Shown here: positions 1 to 18,114 of the stretch, piece by piece
Position numbering within the stretch: position 1 is the first letter of the stretch
How the letters are laid out: each line of letters begins with the position of its first letter
Origin: Protostelium mycophagum
Lineage: Eukaryota > Evosea > Variosea > Protosteliida > Protosteliaceae
Direction of reading: 5' to 3'
Length of the DNA stretch: 59,956 nt
Assembly: GCA_002081555.1 (NCBI GenBank)
Contig: KV920991.1
Span: forward strand, 1-59,956
Made by a program: the position numbers and the translations under genes
The notes under the pieces: model-generated
Told to the model about the DNA's origin: nothing
The model's input: only the letters and a program-made list of their open reading frames with translations
Database searches by the model: none

Positions 1-830
1 TCTAAAACATCATTAGATACAACACAATGCACTGAGTCTAATGATACTGTTTCTGCTATCTGATTGTCTAAAGATCTCTCAACATTTGCATTTTTTGTCA
101 TCAATTTTGCAAAAGATCTCAAAAATGAGATCTAACAGCATCTTGAGAGTGCTGACACTATTGATGCTGTTGATGTGATCAGATCATCCTTTGGATGATT
201 GTATTTCTTATTTTACATTTTACATTGGTACTGATTGAAAAACAAAAGTAGTAAAGTCTCATCCAGAACTCAAATTCTCTGTGATGAAGGAATACACACA
301 TCAAACTGGACAGTCCTGACATCACCAACAATAACAAATGGAAAGATTGCAGATCTACAACACAAAATAATAACAAAATTCATAGTGTGCAATGAAGAAT
401 ACGCCAAAAGACATAAAGATTCAGATCCATGGTGTGTAAGATGCAAGAACAACAGCTTTGAAATAGCGGAATCTATTGACCACATCTTCTTGTTGTGTAT
501 ATATGCACAAAGAGATAACAAAGAGTTCCTGAAGGAATTTACAGCAACAGTAGCATCATACAACAGACAAACCAGATAGATCATGGTTTAATACAATTAC
601 ACACGACTATAATGCAAACCTAAAGAACAGAGACCTGGGCTACATTCCATCAGAGAAGTGGTGCACTTGATAAAGAAAATGTGCAATCAGAAGAATAAGA
701 AACGAAATTCGGCACTGACAGCCATCTATAAACTGACCCACCGACACCTATACACCAAATGGAGAGATCGCTGCATTCAAAATAAAACAAATTCGACAGC
801 TGCTACCACCGCCGACCCCCGACACCGTGG
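1..830 (+). mobile_element. Degenerate 3' end of a non-LTR (LINE-type) retrotransposon
   Basis: An open stretch at 235-579 encodes a Cys/His cluster (WCVRCKNN, then DHIFLLC) after a Leu/Ile-rich segment beginning ITNGKIADLQ. This is the layout of the zinc-binding domain that follows reverse transcriptase in LINE elements (zf-RVT). After a stop near 580, a shifted frame at about 640-830 still reads like the C-terminal tail of such proteins, with a basic stretch and HRHLYTKWRDRC. The broken frame and the lack of any reverse transcriptase core in view suggest an old, 5'-cut copy; the rest may lie outside the window. The call rests on pattern recognition only. Confidence 0.5.
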
Positions 831-847
831 TATGTGAACCTTTACCA

Positions 848-1778
848 ATGGCTTTCTTACGTGGTAAGGACTTGTCTTCACTAATGACACGCTCCAACTT
901 TTTGTATTCAATTTTAATTGAGCTACGCCTGAACAAACTCAGCTCTATTGGACATCAACAGCCGTCAGTGGCGGTGATTTGAGCAGCTGCAGCACTGAAT
1001 TAGAGATCACCGATTTCTCGCCAGATTTCGTTAAAACATCACGGCTCACACCAGAATCGCTCTTGTCCAATCGAAAGATTCTGGTATTGGATTTAGATGA
1101 GACTTTGGTCCACTCCACCACCAAACCAACTATCAAGTTTGATTATCAGGTTGAGGTGAGACATTGCTGTCCTATTTCAGTGTTAAATTTTTATTGATGG
1201 TAGGTTGTGATCGATAATGTGTTGTGTAAATTTTACGTTTCCAAACGGCCATACGTTGAATTTTTCTTAAAAACGGTGAGAGGTAATATTTTCAAGTGTG
1301 TGTAATAGTTAAGGTAATACTCCACTTACATTTATAGGTAGCACAATGGTACGAAGTTGTCATATTTACGGCGAGTTTGAGACCGTATGCTAATGCTGTG
1401 ATTGATCAGTTAGATCCAGGTATAGAATGGAGTATTTAGAGGGATAATAATGATAGTAAATAGGGGGTTTAATTAGCAAGAGGTACTATAGAGAATCATG
1501 TGTAAACAGAGGCAGCGGTTATGTCAAGGACTTGCACAGAGTACACAATAATCTCTCTCAGGTGATATATCTCATCAGAATAGTTCTAAATATCACAGGT
1601 CATCATTTTAGACAATTCACCGGTGGCCTACGCGCTGCATCGTGACAATGCGATTCCGATTAGTGATTGGTTGGCGAATAATTCAGAAGATGAAGCTCTG
1701 CTCGACCTCCTGCCTCTCTTAAACGGTCTCAGACCTGTCCGAAATGTCAGGTCAATCCTCACATTAAAGAGTCACTGA
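848..1778 (+). CDS. CTDNEP1: CTDNEP1/Dullard (Nem1)-like HAD phosphatase
   Basis: Spliced serine/threonine phosphatase of the NLI-interacting-factor (FCP/SCP) family. The HAD motif I is DLDETLVHST (about 1093-1122). Later exons give VSKRPYVEFFLKTV, then QWYEVVIFTASLRPYANAV, then RYYRESC...YVKDLHRVHNNLSQ, then VIILDNSPVAY...DNAIPISDW and LLDLLPLLNGLR...VRSIL, ending at TGA 1776-1778. The C-terminal half matches CTDNEP1 (YYRQHC, DNAIPIKSW, LLNLLPMLDALR) better than the SCP group. In animals and yeast this enzyme acts at the nuclear envelope/ER and dephosphorylates lipin, so it controls phosphatidate use. The proposed start (848) joins a 16-nt first exon across a GTAAGG donor at 864 and is the least certain part; no N-terminal membrane segment is seen, although family members have one. 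Confidence 0.8.
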
Positions 1779-1954
1779 ATCATTTCTATTTCTATTTTTA
1801 TTTATTAAATTTAATTGATGACCAGCAATAAAAAATAAAAAATATGTTCTTGGCAAAGTGAATCTACAGCAACACATCATATAAGAGGGAATCATATAAA
1901 AGAGGGTATCATATCAGATTTATGTACAACTCAACACACACTGAATGCTTCTAT

Positions 1955-2480
1955 ACTCTGTGAGTCCCTTTCTCATATAGTATGCTACAGGAACAAAAAT
2001 GTATGTATAAATAAGGTGTATAGAGTTTGTTATTTTGAATCTCAAATATTGACCAGTTATGTTGTAAATATTGGCAATTTACAGGAACAAAAATGTATGT
2101 ATAAATAAGGTGTATAGAGTTTGTTATTTTGAATCTCAAATATTGACCAGTTATGTTGTACATCTTAGTAATTTTTTGTTGACCTGTTGGGTCATGTAAA
2201 TTTGCATTTTTTATTGCATGCCAAGTCAACAAAAATCACTTTTCTCCGCAACCTGACGGATCAAAAAATTACAAATGTATGGAGTTTGTTATTTTGAATC
2301 TCAAATATTGACCAGTTATGTTGTACATTTGTAATTCTACATGAACAAAAATGTATGTATAAATAAGGTGTATAGAGTTTGTTATTTTGAATCTCAAATG
2401 TTGACCAGTTATGTTGTATATCTTAGTAATTTTTTGTTGACCTATTGAGTTATGTAAATTTGCATTTTTTGTTGCATGCA
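1955..2480 (+). repeat. Tandem repeat, unit about 90-250 bp, roughly four partial copies
   Basis: The block containing AACAAAAATGTATGTATAAA, then GGTGTATAGAGTTTGTTA, then TCTCAAATATTGACCAGTTA recurs starting near 1988, 2082, 2277 (5' part missing) and 2342. Copies are nearly identical in the core and differ in the spacer. AT-rich, with no real coding frame. Confidence 0.85.
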
Positions 2481-2985
2481 AAGTCATGTATATTTGCAAT
2501 TTTTTGTCAACCCGTCGGGCTGCAAAGAAAAAAGTGATTTTTGTTGACCTGTTGGGTTGCAAAGAAAATTGATTTTTATTGACTTGTAGGATTGTGAACA
2601 CTTGTTATTCTTGTTGACCCGTTGGGTTGCGTACATTTATTAATTTTTGTCAACTTGTTGGGTTGTATATATTGGCTATTTTTGTCAACTTATTGGGTTG
2701 CATATATTGGCTATTTTTGTCAACTTATTGGGTCGCGTAATTTATTATTCTTGTGACCCGTTGGGTCACGTACATTTCCTATTCTTGTTCACCTGTCAAG
2801 TCATGTACATTTATTTTCTTGTCAACCTATCAGGTTGCAAAAAAAATTGATTATTGTCAACCTGTTAGGTTATAAACACTCACTATTTTGCCAACCTGTT
2901 GGGTTGTGTGCATTTGTAGTTTTTGTCAACATGTTAAGCTATGGTTTATGTGTTATGGGAGCTTTTGTCACCTGTTGGGTCATGT
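2480..2985 (+). repeat. Minisatellite with TTGTCAACCTGTTGGGTTG core
   Basis: Degenerate tandem array with units of about 35-45 bp. Each unit has a core close to TTGTCAACCTGTTGGGTTG followed by a T/A-rich spacer. I see about twelve units, and the core also appears inside the longer repeat upstream (about 2170 and 2430). The two arrays seem to have grown from a shared sequence. Confidence 0.8.
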
Positions 2986-4299
2986 AAATATTAAGTAGCA
3001 CAAAAACAATGGATAATATAACCTGATAGATTATATTTGGTATTTTTGTGTGTATTACAATTCTTACTGGAGGAATTTGATTGGAAAATTGTAAAATTGG
3101 GCTGGACCAAGTTACAAGTGTTTTGATGCAAATGGTTAATGCTGAAACAACCAATCTTGAGTGATAGACGTCTTTGACGTTGCATTGTCACAAACATTGG
3201 GATCAGAAATAGTGGTTAAAGCAAAAGTTGCGCTTCTTACCGCAGATCATGTCAGAGATCAGTGTTAATCGCTATTTCCACTGTTGACAACACAACATGT
3301 CTAAAAATCAACAAGAACAATATTGAAACTATGTACACAACAATTGAACGTGAATGAACTTGAAATGGGGGGGTCTGTTGACTCATCAGTTTCCATTTAG
3401 AACAATAATTTAAAAATTACATAAAAAAGTTTATTTTAAAGAGGGCCACAGGGGGGCACATTTCATGTTGCTTTTAAAGTAAACTAGACTGTAAGGGCTT
3501 GAAAGCCGACTCACTGGTTGCAGAATGAGGAGAGATCACAAAATGTGATCTCAAAAATGGGGATTACAATACACAAAGAGAACCACACTTAAGGTAATAC
3601 AAGGGTGCTCTTAAATTTGGCTGTTATATTTTTTAAAGCAAAGAAACATGTATACAAAACATTGTATTGTTCTTATTTTTTAACAAATCGGGTCTTTTCC
3701 TCTGAAAACAAATCACAGTTCTGTTTGAGTAAGGGAAATGAATCACACAAAACAGATATACAATCCTTGAAATAAATATATTCTATAATTACTAATGTAC
3801 CTTTATTTATTTTGTGACCACACACACATTCATCATGCCTTTGGTTGGCACACTGGGCTCCCATCCCAGCTGATGTTTGCACTTGTTGTCCCTTAAGATT
3901 GCTCCCTTAAACCTCTTGTTGTACAAAAACCTCATTGGTACAAAAGCAAAGCTTCTTCTAGAAACTAATGGGTGGGTGGGCGGGTGTCTCCTGCAAAGAA
4001 ATAAAAGGAATGACAACGTCTCCTATTATCTCTGTTACTATGTACAACACGTGAAAAACCGAGACCATCTCAATATTCAACCGTTAACACTCTATTTTTG
4101 CCTCAGAAAAAGCCAGAAAAAGTCTCAAAAAGAACGCTTCCAGGCCATATTAGGCTACTAATGACTTAAATCAGGATATCATCGTCCTTGCTATGCCAAC
4201 ATCGTAAAAATAATGTATCATATATTTATTTGTCGGATTGTAATACGGTCTACAATGGGGTAGACCGGAACAATTTTCTTCCTTCCGAAAACCGAAACC
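2986..4299. other. Intergenic region, no supported gene
   Basis: About 1.3 kb of AT-rich sequence between the minisatellite and the next gene. Short open frames exist, but none shows family similarity or splice structure. It probably carries the promoter of the gene at 4300. No tRNA or other RNA gene was recognised. Confidence 0.5.
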
Positions 4300-5376
4300 A
4301 TGGAAGATGATGCCTCATCCTCCGAAGAGGAGATACCAGAAGAGTTGATCAACATAAGGAATGTGTCACCCGGACATAATATTCATTCTGTTAGTGAGGC
4401 TCTATCATTTGGCCTTCCATTAGTCGTGGATTCGCCAGTGAAACGGAAGATTGACACTTCCAATGAAACACCTGCGAAGAAACATAGAAAAGAAAAGATT
4501 GTTCAAGATGAGGCAGAAGAATCATCTTCAGACGAGAACTTGGAAAGGAAAAATGCAGATGTTCCACCAAAAGAATCGCAGCACAAACCACACGACAAAC
4601 CGGATCATGATATTGTAAAGAAGGCAGAGAAAAGCAACGCGAAGACAGAAGACAATCAGAAGGCAGAAGAGAGACCAATCAAGAAGAAGGAAGTTGTTCC
4701 TCGAAAATCACCACACAAAAAACGGGACGCTTGGACAACAGAGGCTGAGGAGTTTTTGGCAAGAGAAGTCGAGAGAGGAGAGAAGAGGAGGCAGGAGGCG
4801 CACCATCCTCCACGGAAGGTCGAAAAGGTGAAGAAGGCACCGCCAGCCAGAGATCATCCACCGCCTAAAAAATGGGCACCAACAGCCACACCTCCAGAAT
4901 TCATCTTACGACCAGGAAGAAGTATGACCATTTCAGCTCATTTCAGATGGAATTATTCTGAAATCATCGTAGGGAAGGAGGTCGAATTACTCATGAAGGA
5001 GGGCAGATTAAAATCTTATAAATTCAATAGAGAAGGGCAAATTGGTGCCGCGAGAGGGAATGACGAGGATGACGAAGATCCCTTCTGGGCTTTCTTTATG
5101 ATCGATAACCATCGAGGACAATGGTTCAGTATGGTGAATCCAGAAGATGTAAACACACCAGAGAAAGTCAGATTCAGATTTGGAATAGCAGAGAACCCGA
5201 AAGAGGACCAGATGTGCATGAAGACGAGTCAGATGAGCATACTGGGTCCCATCATCTTTGATTTAGACACAGAGGTCCGTTTTCACATGATGCAAATATA
5301 TCCTTCTGTCAACAAATTTTTATTTGATATTTTAAATTCATTGGATTTTTATTTAACAATAATAAACCAAAAATAA
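4300..5376 (+). CDS. Unknown protein with Lys/Glu-rich disordered N-terminal half
   Basis: I do not recognise the family. The open frame gives up to 358 residues. Residues 1-200 are very rich in Lys, Glu, Ser and Pro, with acidic Ser clusters (SSSEEE, EESSSDE) and basic runs (KRKID, KKHRKEK, RKSPHKKRDAW), as in disordered nuclear proteins. Residues about 205-325 look folded: RPGRSMTISAHFRWNYSE, then DPFWAFFMIDNHRGQWFSMV. The last 30 residues are AT-rich and follow a possible donor (GAG|GTCCGT near 5275), so the true C-terminus may be spliced onto an exon near 5500-5570 (HECNKNAWEAIHPS). The ATG at 4300 is the first in frame. A nuclear role is only inferred from composition. Confidence 0.6.
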   Translation: MEDDASSSEEEIPEELINIRNVSPGHNIHSVSEALSFGLPLVVDSPVKRKIDTSNETPAKKHRKEKIVQDEAEESSSDENLERKNADVPPKESQHKPHDKPDHDIVKKAEKSNAKTEDNQKAEERPIKKKEVVPRKSPHKKRDAWTTEAEEFLAREVERGEKRRQEAHHPPRKVEKVKKAPPARDHPPPKKWAPTATPPEFILRPGRSMTISAHFRWNYSEIIVGKEVELLMKEGRLKSYKFNREGQIGAARGNDEDDEDPFWAFFMIDNHRGQWFSMVNPEDVNTPEKVRFRFGIAENPKEDQMCMKTSQMSILGPIIFDLDTEVRFHMMQIYPSVNKFLFDILNSLDFYLTIINQK

Positions 5377-5815
5377 TATTGTGGCGTTAAATGTGGACTA
5401 TAAAAATCACGGTTCCATACCGCAGTTTTTTACGTTAACTACCGCACTCTTTTGGATAATTCAAACCCGACTGTTGAATACTGAAATCATCCAGTCAAAA
5501 AAGAATTATCCTCTCTACTATCTTGACATGCGGCATGAATGCAATAAAAATGCATGGGAAGCAATCCATCCAAGTGAGTAGACATTATTTAAATTAAATT
5601 ATAATTTTCCAACAAATATTTTTATAAAAAATTAATATTATGATCAGGTAAAGAAAAGAAGGGTAAATAAATTATGTACAAAGACCACCTTAAATCTGCG
5701 ATAATTTTCCAGATGCTTTGTCGTATTCTCTCGGTCATTTTTGGACCTCAAAAGATACGGTAATAACCGTGAAAAGATGCGGTAATAACCGTGAGAATAC
5801 CGCTTTTATTGGAAT
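5377..5815. other. Intergenic region with repeated CGGTAATAACCGTGA words
   Basis: Tail-to-tail region between the gene ending near 5376 and SelO. Near 5757-5805, CGGTAATAACCGTGA occurs twice in close succession, within a longer run of ACCG/CGGT words. A possible extra exon of the upstream gene lies at about 5500-5570. Confidence 0.5.
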
Positions 5816-9438
<3,623 letters not shown>

Positions 9439-9664
9439 CCAAATTGTGATGTTGTGAAAAAAGGAGTGGAATTACGTTGGAACATCTACAACGAGCCACT
9501 TTTTCTTCCCGTTTCAGAATCAGGACATCACAATATGCCGTCCTTCACCTCGAACAATTTGGCATATAAAGCCCCCGTATTTGTTCCTGACCCGAAGAAT
9601 GCAAAACAGAAGGGTGATGTTTTGGAAAATGAATGGATCGAGGTGACATTCTGCAGGAAAAAAG
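9439..9664. promoter_or_regulatory. Divergent SelO/ELP3 promoter interval
   Basis: About 225 bp between the SelO start (- strand) and the ELP3 ATG. It must hold both promoters. One TCTACAACG word lies at 9485-9493. A short open frame with ATG at 9536 overlaps the ELP3 start in another frame and ends at 9717; it shows no recognised family and could be an upstream ORF or chance. No clear TATA box was seen. Confidence 0.4.
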
Positions 9665-12617
<2,953 letters not shown>

Positions 12618-12710
12618 ATAAATTGGTGGATTGAAGAATTTATTTAGACGTCATTTTGTTGAAATATTCTTTTTCAGATTTTGATCCTCCATGATCATCG
12701 ATCCGGAAGG

Positions 12711-15700
12711 ATGAGCAACAACTTCTTTGTGCAGACACGCCTCAAATACAGCAGGCCATACGTCACCACAAGGCAGATCGTCTTAAGTGGTGTGATCATT
12801 TTCCTGCTGTTGTGGTTCTATTTCATCAGCCGCGCTTCATCCTCTTTCAACGAAGATTCAAATGATACAAATGACGAGCCGAGAAAATGGAAGGCAGAAT
12901 ATTACAAATTAAGAGAGGAGATGATGCTGCGACGTGACAAGGTGAATCATTCAAGCAGTCCATCGTAAAGGCGACCTGATATGATGGCAGATCTTTGCCA
13001 TTAAACCTCCATTGGTGTCTGTAATTGTCGATGCCTCTCATCCCAACACGTCAGCAGCAGGATTGGTTCGTCTCTATAATCGTGGCAAGACTGGATCATC
13101 TGATCAAAACAGATGGATATGATGTTGCTTCAGCCCGGATCTCTTCCAACTTTGAGTGAAAGTGTGGAAATCATCATCGCCATCCGCACGCATGCAGGTG
13201 TGTTCTTTATTATCATCATGTATTTGTTTAAAGGCTCATCAAAAAAAGCAATCGCCAACGTCACGCACTCTCACGAGTTGGTTCCAAATTTGAATTTTAA
13301 AATTGCCGCTTTCCCTCCATCACCCGATGCGAATGTGCATTTGATGAACCAGGTCGCGGCAAAATCATCAGGAAAATATCTGTATTTTGTTCCCTCTCCA
13401 GCGTGTCTTTCGGACATGCTGAACATCGCCGCACCATCAGAATTGGCCCCAAAATATGCAAGATTAAGGTAAATATTTTTAACAAATAAATCGAAATTTT
13501 CTCTCTTCTATTGAAATATGACATCATGAAGGGAAAATCAAGACGTCTTCAAAACATCCACTATAGAGGATATAATAAAAACTATCAAATTGATGGAGGA
13601 TACCGGTTGTAGTGCGTCAGGTAGCATTCTGGTAGGAAGCCTCCCCGCCTCCCGCGTTGTGGCGAAAAGTCTCGGAGTCTTCAGTCAGAACGGTCAGAAT
13701 AAAATATATAGGACGGGGGCAGGGTACCACCCCAATACGACCCCTGACGAGGTGGAACACTTACATAGATGTAATTTCTCAGAAAGTTCAGGGAGAATTC
13801 AACTTACGGCACGGACTGTTGGTCGCGCGGGAAATCTTCATCCAAGTCGGCGGATTTAACCCCGTCTACAACACGTCACCATATCTGCAGGTATGGACCA
13901 AATCTTCGTGCCAGCGTGACACGAACAGGATATGGACATGCATAACCAACTGAAAAAAGCGAGAGTAGACTTCGGACAGAGAAGGTTGACTCTACGCGTG
14001 GACGACGCACTGTTTCAAAGGTGATTATTTGCATTTATATTTATTTTGTCTTAAAGGCAGAATGTCAAGTGCGATGATTGCTGCCAAAATCGGTTTCACC
14101 GAGATCAATAAATCCTTGAAGACCATTGTAGTACGCCATAAAATTACCACAGCCAATAGTCAATTTTATATTGCTATAAAGAAACAAAAATATTATTACT
14201 TAATATTCGAATTCAGGCTGTATCCCACAATAGAACCGTACAGTGCAGAGGTATACACGAAAATTCATTGAAATTTCTGAATCATGTCTAGGAGAAGAAA
14301 GAGAAGCAGCTCTTCTCGAAATTTGAATCCTCTTGGCCGCAGGTATTTTCATCGCATTGAAACGGTTCATTTCCTGGAATATTCTCGTGACAAGAACAGA
14401 CTTTTTCTGAGAATCTTATGACCGATATGAGCCTATTATGGGATGGATACTGCGGCTGTACAGGTCTAAATATAGAAACAATAGGACTCTTATCCCCTCT
14501 TGAAAAACACCTCAAGGTTTGTTGTGTAGATGAGAATTTTCACTGAAATTTCCAGGTGTCAACGGTGTCAGGACCTGATTGCTTCTGTCCCGGCTTCCCA
14601 GACGAAGTCAGAGATATCATGCATAGGATATCATCGACTAAAAATAGTAAACCAGACATATTCGTGTCACATAAACCCCCCACAAGGTCAGTCTACAATT
14701 CATAGTGACGTCAGCACGGCGTGATATCATAGAGGAATATTAAGATGTCATAGTTATCCAAAGTGGCCGTACAAGGGAAATATTTATATTGATGAGAGAC
14801 CATCTTACGTAATCGGCCGCAGGTCTGTGGGTCACAAAGTGATGACACTGACACGTGTCAGTATGACAGAAAGTGACCCGCTCCCGGAGCATTGGTTGGA
14901 GAAGATTGAAACTGTCGATGAAGTTTGGGTCCCTTCAACTTTTCATTTGAATCAGTTTATTGCGGGGTGAGTTTTCAGAGACAATTTTTTTGATATCAGC
15001 GATCTTTCCATCACAAATAACATGAAAGATATTTTTGACTCGTTGTAGAGGGGTCAAACGGGATAAAGTGAGGGTCATACCCGAGGCTGTCGACGTCGAC
15101 TTGTGGAACCCTGATCACACGCTACCTCTGTACATAGAGGGTTTCAACAACAAGGAGTACAATTTCCTGTCCGTTTTTAAATGGTATGACGTCACCATTC
15201 GTCACAGAAAATTCCTTGAAATTTCAAGAAACTGACTCTTAAAAGGGAAGACAGAAAAGGCTGGGACATCTTGTTCGAGGCCTTCCTGACAGAGTTCAAA
15301 CCGTCAGAACCTGTGAATTTATATGTACAAACATATCTCTACGGTGTCCCAGATTATGATGCAAGAGACCCCGACGCAGTCAGAGAGAGGATAAGAGAGT
15401 ATGCGGCAACATTGGGGTAAGTCACAATCAAAGATAGAAATTGAATGAGCACAGGTTTGGATCGAACTTGCGCATATATCCGTTGACGACTGCACTCCCC
15501 GAGATCGACATGCCCTCATTATACAAAAACTTTGACGCATTCGTCCTGCCGACCAGAGGCGAAGGTATATCTATCCATTGTTGTAGAGAATCACCAACAT
15601 CTTCCAGGTTGGGGATTGCCCATCATGGAAGCGATGAGTATGGCGTTGCCCACCATCGCCACAAACTGGTCAGGTCAAACCGAATTCATGACTCCGGTAT

Positions 15701-16311
15701 AAATCTCCTGCGAAAAGGATCAATTGTGTGTTGAATTTCCACAGGAAAGCAGCTACATGATACCGATTGATGGTCTGGAAGCCATCCCAAACACCGACAC
15801 TCACACGATGTGGGCCAAGGTGCGCATTTTTTTGTTGTTGGGGCAACCCCGTTTATGATCACGTGTTCAATGAAATCTCTGGAACTCTGTGAACGTAATA
15901 TGCTTTGAGACAGTTACGTATCTTAACGTATTAATGTTGCGGTTAGGACCGTGCGTATTAAAATTGTGGTTTTAGTCTCCGAACGGGATGCCGACATGAA
16001 ATTTCGGAGCTCCGTTCCTTGAACAAATGCCGAAATTTCAGATAAAATACATCATTTAATTTCGTCCAGCCCTCTCTCCCTCACCTTCGGGGGCTCATGA
16101 GGCGTGTGTACAGCGACCAAATAGCCTCTAAAAGGGTCGGCAGGAATGCTAGAGACCACATCGTCGCTCATTACAGTATGGAAAAGGTGTAAAAGTGTAC
16201 AATGAGCGTTTATGCCGACAAATCTTACAGGTGTCAAGAGTGGTGCTCAAGAGAATAGAGGAAGTAGATGCTCTTGTGAGAAAGAAAGGTTCAAATAAAG
16301 AGAAACATTAG
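12711..16311 (+). CDS. Type II membrane glycosyltransferase with GT2-like and GT4 domains
   Basis: The N-terminus is cytosolic and basic, followed by one membrane segment (about residues 22-41, IVLSGVIIFLLLWFYFISRA) and a charged stem, the layout of a Golgi/ER glycosyltransferase. The first catalytic-like region resembles GT2: VSVIVDASHPN, then VAAKSSGKYLYFVPSPA, then GLLVAREIFIQVGGFNPVY and the exon DMDMHNQLKKA. The second is a clear GT4/GT1-fold domain: DEVWVPSTFHLNQFIAGGVK, VRVIPEAVDVDLWNP, FLSVFKWEDRKGWDILFEAF, LPEIDMPSLYKNFDAFVLPT, then RGEGWGLPIMEAMSM, the donor-binding E-x7-E-like segment, and TNWSGQTEFM. It ends at TAG 16309-16311. The substrate is unknown. The join near 13090-13170 is uncertain. 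Head-to-tail with ELP3 (about 90 bp gap). Confidence 0.82.
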
Positions 16312-16582
16312 CGTGGCTGTGTTGGCCGAAAACAATGTTCCGGGTGTGGTTCCGGCCGAAAATTCAGGTAAACTTCCTACCCGCTTCTGTCGGAAAGTTG
16401 TCAGAACAAAAGAAAACACACCCAACTCGCTCCAATCTCACTCCCATCTCATATAGAACTTGCATTATACATTTTATAAAGACGGTAAGTGTTGTTGATG
16501 TGATCCATGTTTACGCCGGAAAAACTCTTTGGGAATACATCCGCTGATTGGAGGCAGAAAAACATTACGACGCGAAAGAGAT

Positions 16583-17691
16583 ATGGACTACATCACAGAG
16601 CTCTTCTGCTTCAATGATGAGATGCCTGATATTCCCCAACAAAACAAGCGCAAAGCCCCAGAAATATTCGACTTTTGCGATAGTCAAGGAGAAGAGGTAA
16701 CTCGACCACTAAAATCCCCTTCAACGCCTTTCTGATCACTATTTCAGGTCTACGACAGCAGCCATGAAGAGCCAACCGCCAAGAGAATTAAAATTCCAAT
16801 AGAGCCCCTCTTAACAACACCATTCGAGCCTCTAGCGTGTGATGCTCTGGCAATGCCTTCCTTCCTCACCAATGAGCCAGATTTTGATTTCTTGAACTCC
16901 ATACAAGATGTAGATTGGGACGCTGCTCTCGCTTCTGCCATAGTAGCGCAGTCGGCAACCTCTGACTGGATGGTACATTATGATAGTCTGAGGAAGACCA
17001 TCAATGCCGGCGGCACCCCGTCAAATAAGGACACATTGTGGCTAGAGCAACAATTATTGGAAATGCAGAGTAACAGATTAACTCCAGAGAGGTGATGTTA
17101 AATACTCCCAATTTAAAGCTGACATTTCCCAGATCGGAGCTCCTACGGCAGACCCTGGACCTCATGACGTTCGCCAGCTTCGAGAAGACGATCAAAGATG
17201 AGCCTTCTGTTGAACTATCTGATGATTCCGCCATACCACTGCCGAACCCGGTGCCCATCAACGACCTCCCACCTCTATTCCCTCCTTCGAAAAAGATGAG
17301 CGTCACTCGATCTTGTGGGAAATCAACAATGAAGAGAAACCAATTGGCTTCTTGGATGTGCACACAACGCCAGGACAAGAAATCTGGGGAACTGCCAGAG
17401 TACAGAATCAAACTCTTAGACATGCTCGACTTTGCCTGGACTAAACACCACAAGAAGAGACAATCACAAAGAGAAGACACAATCATGGACGATCTAACAG
17501 AGGAACAATTCGCCTTGAGAGAGAAACACATCCTCTCCCAGATAGACTACGCCTCATTCAATGGCAGAGCCAAGAAGAATCATGAGCTGTGGCTAGTCCG
17601 TTACCATGAGCTGGTCGACTTTAAGAGGACAAATGGACACCTCAAAGTACCCACACATATCCCAGATACTGCTGTAAAGAACGAACTTTAA
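16583..17691 (+). CDS. Helicase-associated (HA) domain protein without helicase core
   Basis: Three exons (16583-16696, 16748-17091, 17133-17691). Residues 1-70 are disordered with a basic cluster (AKRIKIP) that could be a nuclear localisation signal. The middle is acidic. The C-terminal part contains two HA-type units (PF03457 pattern): LASWMCTQRQDKKSGELPEY followed by KLLDMLDFAW, then WLVRYHELVDFKRTNGHLKV and P. HA units normally run W-x-Y/F-x-L-x(2)-F-K-x(3)-G-H-x-x-V-P, then L-x-x-W-x-x-x-Q-R. Here the second unit stops soon after HLKVP at TAA 17689-17691, and the first lacks its front half. HA repeats occur in DNA-binding proteins of protists and algae, with or without helicases. Function is inferred as nucleic-acid binding only. 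Confidence 0.65.
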
Positions 17692-18114
17692 TATAATCAA
17701 GATACTAGAACGTCTTCTTTCCTTTCATGGATCCTCTTTGGAACCACAAAGGAGGTGCCGCTTGGCCTGGTGATATCACAATAAATGTACCAGAATGTAA
17801 AATCATTTTACCATTCGTTTGTGAACAATGACTTTTGCATTCTTTAGTATTTTTCGTGAAGAGGAGCACCTTGAGGGCGGTGTTTAGAGACAGAGCGGCA
17901 CACTGTATCTGTGAGACCTTGTTTGAGTTGTAATGTATTGTTGCTTTTCTCTGCAGTCAGAAGGCAGTCTTTGGACATTAATATTATTATTAATATTGAT
18001 CAGATTGTGAAATGGTTCGTTGTATTCTGATCACTCCCACAACCCATAATTCTCGAGAGTTTCTCCATCTGTCATCCACCAATCCACGGTAATAACGCTG
18101 GTTCTTCAAGGGAT
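17692..18114. other. Intergenic region; possible missing 5' exon of the giant gene
   Basis: Head-to-tail spacing between the HA-domain gene and the DUF3638 gene. Family members of the latter normally begin with a Phe-Leu-Pro-Pro-type motif (DUF6606) that I could not find downstream of 18115, so a 5' exon may be here. A codon run starting ATGGTTCGTTGT at 18013 is open for about 25 codons, but splice sites are not clear. Confidence 0.3.

Noticed and set aside
2480-2985. CRISPR-like array of short repeats
   Set aside because: Repeats are degenerate, spacers are themselves repetitive and T-rich, and the host is a eukaryote. It is a minisatellite.
17001-17531. 176-codon minus-strand frame
   Set aside because: Shadow of the HA-domain gene; the plus strand has the family motifs.
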